Below, in pieces: positions 24,488-37,400 of a stretch of DNA of 64,000 nt. Position 1 is the first letter of the stretch, and each line of letters begins with the position of its first letter. The translations under genes were made by a program, and so were the position numbers. The stretch spans positions 4,345,001 through 4,409,000 of the forward strand of contig JAGUCH010000008.1 of the NCBI GenBank assembly GCA_019096065.1, given 5' to 3'. The DNA comes from Paracyclopina nana. Its lineage: Eukaryota; Arthropoda; Copepoda; Cyclopoida; Cyclopettidae. A model generated the notes under the pieces. That model made no database searches and was not told the origin of the DNA. It was given only the letters and a program-made list of their open reading frames with translations.

Positions 24488-27442
24488 TTAAGTGTAGTAT
24501 ACATCGTTAGGAACAGAGATAAGCACATTACCGGCCAAAACAGCCTTACATAGTATTTTTCTTTTCAGGACTTTTACATCCTCATTGTTAACTTCATCCG
24601 CAACTTTAACGAACACATCATCCCAGTCCAAATCCGGTGCCTCAGGGGTGAAGAACTTTTTAGTGTAAATTTGATTGCAAATGTAATAGTCGCCTTCTGC
24701 ATCAAAAACAAAGTAGAATAATCCATCTCTTGTGCACACAATGTTGTTTGATCTTCGTTTTGGTCCTTTTCCTGCTACAGTGATCTTGTAGCCGCATGAA
24801 TGGTCGTTCATGTTGGATATGAAAGATTTAATCAAGCATTGCTTTGCAAAGCTTAAAGTGTACGGCTTGATTATCTTTTTTAAATATGAAAAATAGCTTT
24901 CAAAAGGCATGGCACTGAAATCACTGAGCGGACCAATTCGGCGAATCTCCAATAAGTGTGAGAACGTGTGAACATTAAAGGAGCAGTTCTTCTTTCCAAA
25001 GTTTCTTTCAAATAACTTGTAAAAGTCACTTTGCTTCCGGAAGGCAACAGATTCAGGCATTATTTGAGAAAAGATTGGGTCTGGCATAAGAGCGGCATGT
25101 ACAATGAAACAGAAATATAGCCATGTCTTTGTAACAGATTGGGGAACATAGGCTCGCATTGAGTAGTACATGTGAGAAAAGCCACAACATATTATTGCCA
25201 AAATTTCACTGGCCTTCAGATGTTTGAAGTTGTTAGTGATGCTTCTTGTAACTCGTGGAAATTCTTGCGGAATATTTTGGATTGTCCACAAGGCATCAAA
25301 CTTTTTTGCGATTTCTTTTCCAGTGCCATTGGAAATGTCTTTGGCATCATTGACATCCAAAACGAGGCCCATTAAGGCCCTGCCGACGCCTAGTGAGATG
25401 TTGTGCATCGGGTCGGGTACGAAATCTCGAATTATATCAAAATCTGTCAACTGGAGCAAAGGAGAAGTACCCTTAATACCAAAGCGTTCTCTTATGGCAA
25501 GACTGGGATCAGCTTCCAACTTTCTGGTGATCTCTAGCCACTCCTGGTGCGTTCGACGTTTATATCTTAGAGTGTCCGTTCCAAAACTCATCTTTTTATC
25601 TCTTTTCAAATATGTTCCAACGCAGTAACACCACTCACAGCTACAAAATCCGTTGTGCTGTTTCAGACACTTCATCTTGGCCCGCATCGGGCTGTCGCCA
25701 ATAAACTTCCTGACAACAAAGTTATTGTCAAGGCACTCTTGCAAGATTCGTCCACACAATTCAACAATATCAGTTGTCTGCCCTTTGCGGTATACATGGA
25801 TAGCCACCGGCCAAACTTTTCTACAAGGTAGAAATCGTAGCACGTTCATAAGGCAATCCGACGACTTGGCCAATGGTACTCCGTCCACAAAGAGATCGAC
25901 ATATTTCTTGCCGTTTACTTCACTTTTGATTCCATTTGGATGGACACTCAAGAAAAACTTGTACAACTCCGTCATCTCCACGGTCGACCACTCGCATAGT
26001 AAAACGTACCTTGGTCTCGGGTAACGTTTCCTTGGAAATTTAGAGCCGTTGTATTGAAAAGTCTTCTTAGTGACGTTGTCGTAGAATTCGTAGGTCATAT
26101 TGACTGGTGGAATGACCTTTTCAAACCGTTTCTTAATAGCTTTGTAACTTAAGAGCACTCTGTCACTTAATGACCTGGCGAAGTTCCAAAATGCCTTAGC
26201 TGCTCTATCCGTTACTGCTAGGATTGAGGCAAGGAAGAAGAATCTTGCATATAATGCTTGATTGCGCTCTTTTTGGGTTTTCAACTCGTTCTCTTTCTCC
26301 AACGCTTCTTTAAAGTCTTTCAAAGTAGTCCCGTGAAGCAGCAGAGCATTGTCTTCTTTTGGATCCGGCTCACCCTCCTCTTGAATTTCTTCCAAGGCGT
26401 CGTAGAACACATCCTCTTGCTCAACAGTTGGCATGTCCATCATTTCTTGCATGGTAACCTTTAAAGAGTGCCTATTGAGTTTTGAACAAGTTTACATAAA
26501 GAGAATGAGTTTGCTTACCGGCTCGCCATCGCAATCCTCATTTGGATCGGTAAGCTCATCAGACCGTTCATTTTCAATGAAATCTAATTGGTGGCCATGA
26601 TCATGAACTGTGCGTCGCTCATCAAAAATCAACGACGTGTCATCACTATCGTCTGGTGTATCATCCTCGTTCTTGTTTTCAGCTTGCGATTGAGTTTGAA
26701 TGTTGATCTTTCCACTAGATTGTGGATTTTCCAGTTGGTGAGTGTCACTACTTCTCCGCATGATGACTCCAGATGTACCGGGCTGTGGATTGTCCAAGTC
26801 CAAACTCTTTTCCATAGCTTTTCTTTCCCGCTTAGCTGCTATAAGGTCACTCAGTTCTGGCGTATCCAATGATTGACCTTCAGGCATCTCGGAAAGTGCT
26901 TCTTCAAACAGTTCATCGTCAGTGTCATCATCAAAAGACGGCGTCTCCTCATCAGGTCCGATATCACCGAGCGCTTCCAATTTTCGTTTCAAATTTTTTC
27001 GCAACAAGCGTTGATTGCGTTCAAGATCATTTTGGCCGGCTATCCTATCAAAGCTGTCGTCAGCCTCAACATTGCCGCTGTTGTCCTCAACATCGGCAGA
27101 TGACGAGCTCGATGTATTTTTCAAAACAGTAATGCAATCATTGATTGCATTTGGATCGTCACAGTTGAAAGGACAGATTTCCAAATGATTTCCAAACAAG
27201 TTACTGTCACGTAGCCTGTAAAGACGATGATTTTAGTGAGAAAGAATCTGCACAAAGTTAAAAATTACTTACGACTCCTCTGTAACTCCTTGCTGGCCTT
27301 GAAGCACTCGCACTTGAGCAGCACATCGATATTGTATTATTCGCAGCTTTCTGCGTGCTTCTCGAGCACGAATGCGATACCGAGCCTGCTTTGCAGCATC
27401 ACTTTCCTTCGCACCTTTTAATTTTTCTTTTTTCTTTGGCAT
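24488..27442 (-). CDS. DDE transposase of copy A (CACTA/EnSpm-Mirage-Chapaev-like)
   Basis: Three minus-strand exons join in phase: 27442-27273, 27215-26519 and 26458-24488, giving 945 residues. It should catalyse excision and insertion of the element in the nucleus. The N-terminus (MPKKKEKLKG, then a run rich in Arg and Ala) looks like a nuclear-localisation or DNA-binding segment. A 230-residue acidic, Ser/Asp-rich linker follows. The catalytic part has a first Asp in FVDGVPL (about 480), a second Asp in GDSPMRAKMK (543), a Cys cluster FCSCEWCYC that could bind zinc, DPMHN (640), and a Glu in SAMPFESYFSYLK (about 808). This order matches animal transposases of the CMC group as I know them. 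Compared with copy B it lacks two residues (NVLRFLPC instead of NVLCARFLPC). AATAAA on the minus strand lies 7 bp past the stop. Confidence 0.82.
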
Positions 27443-27859
27443 TTTGTTTTCACAGCAATGTCAACGTGGAGAAATCAATATGGCGTCGATACAATGATAA
27501 GCTTTTTTTTCGGTCGATACGAAAATGACAAAATTAAATTTAAAATCAAAAGTAATTAATTACATCAATTCGATTTCATTTAATATCTCAATTAAAGAAT
27601 TAATAAAAATTTCTTTTATTTTTAATTTTACAGTTTTTTTCGTGTCGCCCCTCAAAGCTGACGAAAATTTGATAAGAAGCGTTAGCGGCTGCCTTACTGC
27701 CCAGCGCAGCCTTACCGGCCCAACATTTGGCGGAACATTCCAGAAGGTTCGATAGCGTCCCCTTCTTATCAGTAGTCGCTCAGCTTCAAAGGTGAGAGGA
27801 CGCGCAAAATCTCAAAAAATCGACGCCATCTTGGAAATTGTTTTCAAAAAAAGAAAACG
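27443..27859. promoter_or_regulatory. Divergent promoter between the transposon's two genes, copy A
   Basis: The 417 bp between the two start codons must hold both promoters. The sequence TCGACGCCAT occurs in sense orientation 38 bp before the transposase ATG (27480-27489, minus) and 30 bp before the accessory ATG (27820-27829, plus, extended to GCCATCTT). GCCATCTT is the reverse complement of the AAGATGG core bound by YY1-type factors at start sites. Copy B has the same arrangement at 34088-34097 and 34428-34437. Confidence 0.55.
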
Positions 27860-30613
27860 ATGGCTCCGCGCAAGAAGAAGCCAACCGATACCGATACGAC
27901 GCCCCCTGATTCTCCGGGTGCTAAGTACGATAGGGTCGTATTCATCTGCTTGCGAGATCAAGAACCAGTCCTGTCGATGCCAATCGATCATGTCTATGGT
28001 GACGGCCAAACTTTGCAAGACGTTGCCAACTTTGATGGAAGCAAACGCTTGACTATCCAGCAGCGAGTGAAGGTGCACAACTTCATCTTTGACGAGACGA
28101 AGCCTCAAAAGGGCATGTCGATCTTCTGCCGAGTGCAGACAGGTAAGAAACGAATTTGTATTTCCTTGTTAATAAGTTTCTTATTTGTATTTTGTATTTC
28201 AGGCGTTGATCAATCGAGAGTTGATAGTTTAGTCAAAGACTTGAACTCTCGTTTCAAATCCCTTTCGTACCCGCAAAAGTCAGCCTTGAAGGCCTTGATG
28301 ATCAACAGTTGGGGAGAAAAGATGATGAAGGATTGGACGTACGACGAGAAAAATCCAATCACCAACAAGATCACGTACAAACCTTGGAATTCAGTTGGAA
28401 CTCGTGGCCGCGGCACTGAAGAGCTTCCAGTAACCACTGGAGCTGAGGATTCGGATGAGGATTTTCAGACTTCCAATGCGAAGAAAGGATCGAAGGCAAT
28501 CTTGTCTAGCTCCTCCGAGGGTGGGAGAACGCCCAGAAACGAATCGGTAAGTTTGGAATTTGTTTCAAAGTTGATCCAAATTTGATTCAAAGTCGATCGA
28601 AATTTGTTAGAAAATTCAATAATAATTCAATAACGCTCGTTTTCAGGACGTCCATTCAGGATCGTTCTTGCAGAATCCTTTCTTCACGCCTGGAACATCC
28701 AAGGATTCTCCATCGACCGGCAAGCTGCACGATCCTCAACCAAGCACTTCCAAAGGTCTTGGAAAGAAAACGGGAAAAATAGCCTCCCCAGCAGCAGCAA
28801 CGGTCATTGATTTGACCAAGGAGTCCGCCAAGGACAGCAGGAAGAGAAAGGCTGCTTCTGCCAAGAGCAAAAAGGTCGTGGAGGAAACGTCTGAATCTGA
28901 TTCCACGTTGACACCTTCACCTTCCAAGAGGCCAACTTTGGATTTGATGGCGCAAGGGATTTACTCCCAACAAGAATTGGCACCGAAGGATGCTGTTCCA
29001 TCTCAAGTTGCTGGGGCTTCTGGCGTAGTGCGAGCTCAATCAGGATCAACTGGTTCTCAAGGACAGGCGCAAGGCAATGTTCAAGGAGTTGATCAAGTGA
29101 TGTACGACATTGCCATCCCTCGAATGGTAAGTTTCGATGAATTGAACGTAAAATTTCTTTTCTAACTTGTTTACAACGTATTAGGATGTGCCTACTTACA
29201 CTGAGGCCATTGTCATTAGTGAGGAACAACTTGACAACAAGTTGAGGGCATTCCTTACAGACTACCACAGCATGGAGGTTCAAGCTGAATCCTTTAAGAT
29301 CGTCATTAAAGCGGCAGTCAAAGAGGCCATTGACGAAAAGCTGGACAACCTCAAGGTCTTCATCAAGGCTACTTTTGCTGAGGAAATCCAAAAGGTCATG
29401 GAAGCGATGTCTACCAAGGCAACTAAGGCCAGCACTGGGGTAAGCAATTCTTTATTATACGCGTGATGCCTTTTCTAACAAATTTAAAACTCGTTTAGAA
29501 AATTTTGGATGAACTGCGGGCGATTAAGGTTACGATCGAGGATTTCAGCATCGAGCAAGCTCGAATTCGTGGCCAAATCAGCAATATGACTGAGCATCAG
29601 GCAGAAAAAGAGTCCCGCTCATGTGGAATTCTAGGCAGATTCCTGCCATTTGATTTGATGGGACAAGGCTTTGATTTGTTCTGCTCCTCGCACACGTTCA
29701 GTCCAAGATTGTGTCTCTCATCAAGGACGAACTGTTGACCAATCCAAAAAAACTTCCCGTTGACGTGCAAATTGCTTTTGCATTCACCAATGGATTGTTG
29801 ACCCGCCTGGCAATGGCTCATCTTGTCTGGCGTCAGCCTAAGAAGTAAGTGTACTGATCAATGCATTTACTCGTTGGGTTGCAATATCAACCATTTGAAG
29901 CTTCTTCATTTCAAAGCATGATTTTCTTATTCGCATCATCATTCTAAATGTTTTGTACTTCTTTTTAATATAGTTCAAAGAAAGTCCTCTACTATAAGAG
30001 GAAGATTCCTGATGCCACTGAGAAGATCATCACCAAGGACATCATCCCGTTTGTCCGTGCCAATTTGGAACTCGGCGGTGAGAAGCGAATTGGATCCTTT
30101 GCTGGTGTGAAGAAGGTCATGACCAACCGGTTCAATAATGCTAGAACCAAGCAATTGGAACTTGCTTTCGAGGGTAACATCAACCCTGACCTTGGATTGG
30201 ATGCGCTGCACAGCATTGACAACGAATTTTATGTGCACAATGTTGTAAGTGTTGTTTTTAAATTATATCTTGCAAATTTGATTCAAACTTGATTTAAAAC
30301 GTTTATATTTTTCAGCATGCCATCCCTGAGTCTGAAATGGAGGATCGGCTCGTGTACAAGAGGAAGTTGTATGACTCTCGCGGCGAATGCAAGAATGCCT
30401 TTGACAACTACAAGCCTGGTGAGAAGTCAAAAACGGTTTCCAAAGATGAATTGGAGTTTCTCTTTGACTCCATGCGAGGCCCAAACTCGTCACGCAAGGT
30501 TTACACCAACTACGAGATCATGCAAGGCATTGTTGCTGCAGCCAAGGCCGATGGACTCGATGTTAGGAAAATGACCTTTGACCAGCCTTCCAACATGCCT
30601 GATGTAAGTACCT

Positions 30614-30629
30614 CCCAGCGAACCCTTTT
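30614..30629 (+). repeat. Left terminal inverted repeat, copy B
   Basis: CCCAGCGAACCCTTTT, starting directly after the CT that ends A's interrupted intron fragment. Confidence 0.9.
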
Positions 30630-31089
30630 CGAGGAAAGTGCGAGTTATCAAATTTCGTGTTTTATCGCAGTTATTGGCTTTTTATCAAATTTTTCCTCAA
30701 AATTCGTTCGTAACAACTTTCAAATTGGATTTAAATCAACTTTGACCAAACAAATTTTACTCCATGAAAAGAAATTTAATAAAAATTCGTTTGAAATGAC
30801 TTCTTTCAAACTTGATGACTGGAAATTTTCTCTCACATTATTTTTTTCAAATTTGAATAAACTTGTTTCTTCAAACTTAATTTTAAGTTGATACCTTTTA
30901 CAAACTTGATAAAAATCTAAGACTTATAATTTTTTAAAAAAGATTTTAAAACATACATGCAATTTTATTTAATCTCCTGCATTCCTTTTATTTTGTTCCG
31001 CCGTCACTAAATTGAAATTACTTTCCAAAAAAATGTTGTGGTGATTTTATCAAGTGTTTTTTTGACTCGTTTAGAATTTTATTCACATT

Positions 31090-34050
31090 TTAAGTGTAGT
31101 ATACATCGTTAGGAACAGAGATAAGCACATTACCGGCCAAAACAGCCTTACATAGTATTTTTCTTTTCAGGACTTTTACATCCTCATTGTTAACTTCATC
31201 CGCAACTTTAACGAACACATCATCCCAGTCCAAATCCGGTGCCTCAGGGGTGAAGAACTTTTTAGTGTAAATTTGATTGCAAATGTAATAGTCGCCTTCT
31301 GCATCAAAAACAAAGTAGAATAATCCATCTCTTGTGCACACAATGTTGTTTGATCTTCGTTTTGGTCCTTTTCCTGCTACAGTGATCTTGTAGCCGCATG
31401 AATGGTCGTTCATGTTGGATATGAAAGATTTAATCAAGCATTGCTTTGCAAAGCTTAAAGTGTACGGCTTGATTATCTTTTTTAAATATGAAAAATAGCT
31501 TTCAAAAGGCATGGCACTGAAATCACTGAGCGGACCAATTCGGCGAATCTCCAATAAGTGTGAGAACGTGTGAACATTAAAGGAGCAGTTCTTCTTTCCA
31601 AAGTTTCTTTCAAATAACTTGTAAAAGTCACTTTGCTTCCGGAAGGCAACAGATTCAGGCATTATTTGAGAAAAGATTGGGTCTGGCATAAGAGCGGCAT
31701 GTACAATGAAACAGAAATATAGCCATGTCTTTGTAACAGATTGGGGAACATAGGCTCGCATTGAGTAGTACATGTGAGAAAAGCCACAACATATTATTGC
31801 CAAAATTTCACTGGCCTTCAGATGTTTGAAGTTGTTAGTGATGCTTCTTGTAACTCGTGGAAATTCTTGCGGAATATTTTGGATTGTCCACAAGGCATCA
31901 AACTTTTTTGCGATTTCTTTTCCAGTGCCATTGGAAATGTCTTTGGCATCATTGACATCCAAAACGAGGCCCATTAAGGCCCTGCCGACGCCTAGTGAGA
32001 TGTTGTGCATCGGGTCGGGTACGAAATCTCGAATTATATCAAAATCTGTCAACTGGAGCAAAGGAGAAGTACCCTTAATACCAAAGCGTTCTCTTATGGC
32101 AAGACTGGGATCAGCTTCCAACTTTCTGGTGATCTCTAGCCACTCCTGGTGCGTTCGACGTTTATATCTTAGAGTGTCCGTTCCAAAACTCATCTTTTTA
32201 TCTCTTTTCAAATATGTTCCAACGCAGTAACACCACTCACAGCTACAAAATCCGTTGTGCTGTTTCAGACACTTCATCTTGGCCCGCATCGGGCTGTCGC
32301 CAATAAACTTCCTGACAACAAAGTTATTGTCAAGGCACTCTTGCAAGATTCGTCCACACAATTCAACAATATCAGTTGTCTGCCCTTTGCGGTATACATG
32401 GATAGCCACCGGCCAAACTTTTCTACAAGGTAGAAATCGTGCGCAAAGCACGTTCATAAGGCAATCCGACGACTTGGCCAATGGTACTCCGTCCACAAAG
32501 AGATCGACATATTTCTTGCCGTTTACTTCACTTTTGATTCCATTTGGATGGACACTCAAGAAAAACTTGTACAACTCCGTCATCTCCACGGTCGACCACT
32601 CGCATAGTAAAACGTACCTTGGTCTCGGGTAACGTTTCCTTGGAAATTTAGAGCCGTTGTATTGAAAAGTCTTCTTAGTGACGTTGTCGTAGAATTCGTA
32701 GGTCATATTGACTGGTGGAATGACCTTTTCAAACCGTTTCTTAATAGCTTTGTAACTTAAGAGCACTCTGTCACTTAATGACCTGGCGAAGTTCCAAAAT
32801 GCCTTAGCTGCTCTATCCGTTACTGCTAGGATTGAGGCAAGGAAGAAGAATCTTGCATATAATGCTTGATTGCGCTCTTTTTGGGTTTTCAACTCGTTCT
32901 CTTTCTCCAACGCTTCTTTAAAGTCTTTCAAAGTAGTCCCGTGAAGCAGCAGAGCATTGTCTTCTTTTGGATCCGGCTCACCCTCCTCTTGAATTTCTTC
33001 CAAGGCGTCGTAGAACACATCCTCTTGCTCAACAGTTGGCATGTCCATCATTTCTTGCATGGTAACCTTTAAAGAGTGCCTATTGAGTTTTGAACAAGTT
33101 TACATAAAGAGAATGAGTTTGCTTACCGGCTCGCCATCGCAATCCTCATTTGGATCGGTAAGCTCATCAGACCGTTCATTTTCAATGAAATCTAATTGGT
33201 GGCCATGATCATGAACTGTGCGTCGCTCATCAAAAATCAACGACGTGTCATCACTATCGTCTGGTGTATCATCCTCGTTCTTGTTTTCAGCTTGCGATTG
33301 AGTTTGAATGTTGATCTTTCCACTAGATTGTGGATTTTCCAGTTGGTGAGTGTCACTACTTCTCCGCATGATGACTCCAGATGTACCGGGCTGTGGATTG
33401 TCCAAGTCCAAACTCTTTTCCATAGCTTTTCTTTCCCGCTTAGCTGCTATAAGGTCACTCAGTTCTGGCGTATCCAATGATTGACCTTCAGGCATCTCGG
33501 AAAGTGCTTCTTCAAACAGTTCATCGTCAGTGTCATCATCAAAAGACGGCGTCTCCTCATCAGGTCCGATATCACCGAGCGCTTCCAATTTTCGTTTCAA
33601 ATTTTTTCGCAACAAGCGTTGATTGCGTTCAAGATCATTTTGGCCGGCTATCCTATCAAAGCTGTCGTCAGCCTCAACATTGCCGCTGTTGTCCTCAACA
33701 TCGGCAGATGACGAGCTCGATGTATTTTTCAAAACAGTAATGCAATCATTGATTGCATTTGGATCGTCACAGTTGAAAGGACAGATTTCCAAATGATTTC
33801 CAAACAAGTTACTGTCACGTAGCCTGTAAAGACGATGATTTTAGTGAGAAAGAATCTGCACAAAGTTAAAAATTACTTACGACTCCTCTGTAACTCCTTG
33901 CTGGCCTTGAAGCACTCGCACTTGAGCAGCACATCGATATTGTATTATTCGCAGCTTTCTGCGTGCTTCTCGAGCACGAATGCGATACCGAGCCTGCTTT
34001 GCAGCATCACTTTCCTTCGCACCTTTTAATTTTTCTTTTTTCTTTGGCAT
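31090..34050 (-). CDS. DDE transposase of copy B
   Basis: Exons 34050-33881, 33823-33127 and 33066-31090 give 947 residues, with the same motifs as the copy A protein: FVDG, GDSPMR, CSCEWCYC, DPMHN and PFESY. Apart from the added Cys-Ala before RFLPC I see no amino-acid change. The extra six bases create CGTGCGCAAAGCACG, a small perfect hairpin. All frames are open. Together with intact ends and a complete accessory gene, this makes copy B potentially autonomous. Confidence 0.83.
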
Positions 34051-34467
34051 TTTGTTTTCACAGCAATGTCAACGTGGAGAAATCAATATGGCGTCGATAC
34101 AATGATAAGCTTTTTTTTCGGTCGATACGAAAATGACAAAATTAAATTTAAAATCAAAAGTAATTAATTACATCAATTCGATTTCATTTAATATCTCAAT
34201 TAAAGAATTAATAAAAATTTCTTTTATTTTTAATTTTACAGTTTTTTTCGTGTCGCCCCTCAAAGCTGACGAAAATTTGATAAGAAGCGTTAGCGGCTGC
34301 CTTACTGCCCAGCGCAGCCTTACCGGCCCAACATTTGGCGGAACATTCCAGAAGGTTCGATAGCGTCCCCTTCTTATCAGTAGTCGCTCAGCTTCAAAGG
34401 TGAGAGGACGCGCAAAATCTCAAAAAATCGACGCCATCTTGGAAATTGTTTTCAAAAAAAGAAAACG
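34051..34467. promoter_or_regulatory. Divergent promoter, copy B
   Basis: Same 417-bp intergenic interval as in copy A, with the paired TCGACGCCAT elements at 34088-34097 (minus) and 34428-34437 (plus). I see no difference from copy A. Confidence 0.55.
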
Positions 34468-37400
34468 ATGGCTCCGCGCAAGAAGAAGCCAACCGATACC
34501 GATACGACGCCCCCTGATTCTCCGGGTGCTAAGTACGATAGGGTCGTATTCATCTGCTTGCGAGATCAAGAACCAGTCCTGTCGATGCCAATCGATCATG
34601 TCTATGGTGACGGCCAAACTTTGCAAGACGTTGCCAACTTTGATGGAAGCAAACGCTTGACTATCCAGCAGCGAGTGAAGGTGCACAACTTCATCTTTGA
34701 CGAGACGAAGCCTCAAAAGGGCATGTCGATCTTCTGCCGAGTGCAGACAGGTAAGAAACGAATTTGTATTTCCTTGTTAATAAGTTTCTTATTTGTATTT
34801 TGTATTTCAGGCGTTGATCAATCGAGAGTTGATAGTTTAGTCAAAGACTTGAACTCTCGTTTCAAATCCCTTTCGTACCCGCAAAAGTCAGCCTTGAAGG
34901 CCTTGATGATCAACAGTTGGGGAGAAAAGATGATGAAGGATTGGACGTACGACGAGAAAAATCCAATCACCAACAAGATCACGTACAAACCTTGGAATTC
35001 AGTTGGAACTCGTGGCCGCGGCACTGAAGAGCTTCCAGTAACCACTGGAGCTGAGGATTCGGATGAGGATTTTCAGACTTCCAATGCGAAGAAAGGATCG
35101 AAGGCAATCTTGTCTAGCTCCTCCGAGGGTGGGAGAACGCCCAGAAACGAATCGGTAAGTTTGGAATTTGTTTCAAAGTTGATCCAAATTTGATTCAAAG
35201 TCGATCGAAATTTGTTAGAAAATTCAATAATAATTCAATAACGCTCGTTTTCAGGACGTCCATTCAGGATCGTTCTTGCAGAATCCTTTCTTCACGCCTG
35301 GAACATCCAAGGATTCTCCATCGACCGGCAAGCTGCACGATCCTCAACCAAGCACTTCCAAAGGTCTTGGAAAGAAAACGGGAAAAATAGCCTCCCCAGC
35401 AGCAGCAACGGTCATTGATTTGACCAAGGAGTCCGCCAAGGACAGCAGGAAGAGAAAGGCTGCTTCTGCCAAGAGCAAAAAGGTCGTGGAGGAAACGTCT
35501 GAATCTGATTCCACGTTGACACCTTCACCTTCCAAGAGGCCAACTTTGGATTTGATGGCGCAAGGGATTTACTCCCAACAAGAATTGGCACCGAAGGATG
35601 CTGTTCCATCTCAAGTTGCTGGGGCTTCTGGCGTAGTGCGAGCTCAATCAGGATCAACTGGTTCTCAAGGACAGGCGCAAGGCAATGTTCAAGGAGTTGA
35701 TCAAGTGATGTACGACATTGCCATCCCTCGAATGGTAAGTTTCGATGAATTGAACGTAAAATTTCTTTTCTAACTTGTTTACAACGTATTAGGATGTGCC
35801 TACTTACACTGAGGCCATTGTCATTAGTGAGGAACAACTTGACAACAAGTTGAGGGCATTCCTTACAGACTACCACAGCATGGAGGTTCAAGCTGAATCC
35901 TTTAAGATCGTCATTAAAGCGGCAGTCAAAGAGGCCATTGACGAAAAGCTGGACAACCTCAAGGTCTTCATCAAGGCTACTTTTGCTGAGGAAATCCAAA
36001 AGGTCATGGAAGCGATGTCTACCAAGGCAACTAAGGCCAGCACTGGGGTAAGCAATTCTTTATTATACGCGTGATGCCTTTTCTAACAAATTTAAAACTC
36101 GTTTAGAAAATTTTGGATGAACTGCGGGCGATTAAGGTTACGATCGAGGATTTCAGCATCGAGCAAGCTCGAATTCGTGGCCAAATCAGCAATATGACTG
36201 AGCATCAGGCAGAAAAAGAGTCCCGCTCATGTGGAATTCTAGGCAGATTCCTGCCATTTGATTTGATGGGACAAGGCTTTGATTTGTTCTGCTCCTCGCA
36301 CTACGTTCAGTCCAAGATTGTGTCTCTCATCAAGGACGAACTGTTGACCAATCCAAAAAAACTTCCCGTTGACGTGCAAATTGCTTTTGCATTCACCAAT
36401 GGATTGTTGACCCGCCTGGCAATGGCTCATCTTGTCTGGCGTCAGCCTAAGAAGTAAGTGTACTGATCAATGCATTTACTCGTTGGGTTGCAATATCAAC
36501 CATTTGAAGCTTCTTCATTTCAAAGCATGATTTTCTTATTCGCATCATCATTCTAAATGTTTTGTACTTCTTTTTAATATAGTTCAAAGAAAGTCCTCTA
36601 CTATAAGAGGAAGATTCCTGATGCCACTGAGAAGATCATCACCAAGGACATCATCCCGTTTGTCCGTGCCAATTTGGAACTCGGCGGTGAGAAGCGAATT
36701 GGATCCTTTGCTGGTGTGAAGAAGGTCATGACCAACCGGTTCAATAATGCTAGAACCAAGCAATTGGAACTTGCTTTCGAGGGTAACATCAACCCTGACC
36801 TTGGATTGGATGCGCTGCACAGCATTGACAACGAATTTTATGTGCACAATGTTGTAAGTGTTGTTTTTAAATTATATCTTGCAAATTTGATTCAAACTTG
36901 ATTTAAAACGTTTATATTTTTCAGCATGCCATCCCTGAGTCTGAAATGGAGGATCGGCTCGTGTACAAGAGGAAGTTGTATGACTCTCACGGCGAATGCA
37001 AGAATGCCTTTGACAACTACAAGCCTGGTGAGAAGTCAAAAACGGTTTCCAAAGATGAATTGGAGTTTCTCTTTGACTCCATGCGAGGCCCAAACTCGTC
37101 ACGCAAGGTTTACACCAACTACGAGATCATGCAAGGCATTGTTGCTGCAGCCAAGGCCGATGGACTCGATGTTAGGAAAATGACCTTTGACCAGCCTTCC
37201 AACATGCCTGATGTAAGTACCTACCCTTTTTTTCAATGCCATAGCTTTACAAACTTAGGCTATAACAGATAGATTATTTAGTACCCAAATGGCCTTTTAT
37301 AATCTTTTAAACAAATTTCCATGTAGGTTCGTGTCATCTACAAGAAAGTCCTCGATGACAACATTGCCGACATGGATGCATTGCTCAGAAAGTTTCCTGT

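Noticed and set aside
25172-26464. Plus-strand frames opposite the transposase, and the same in copy B
   Set aside because: They are antisense shadows of the long transposase exon.
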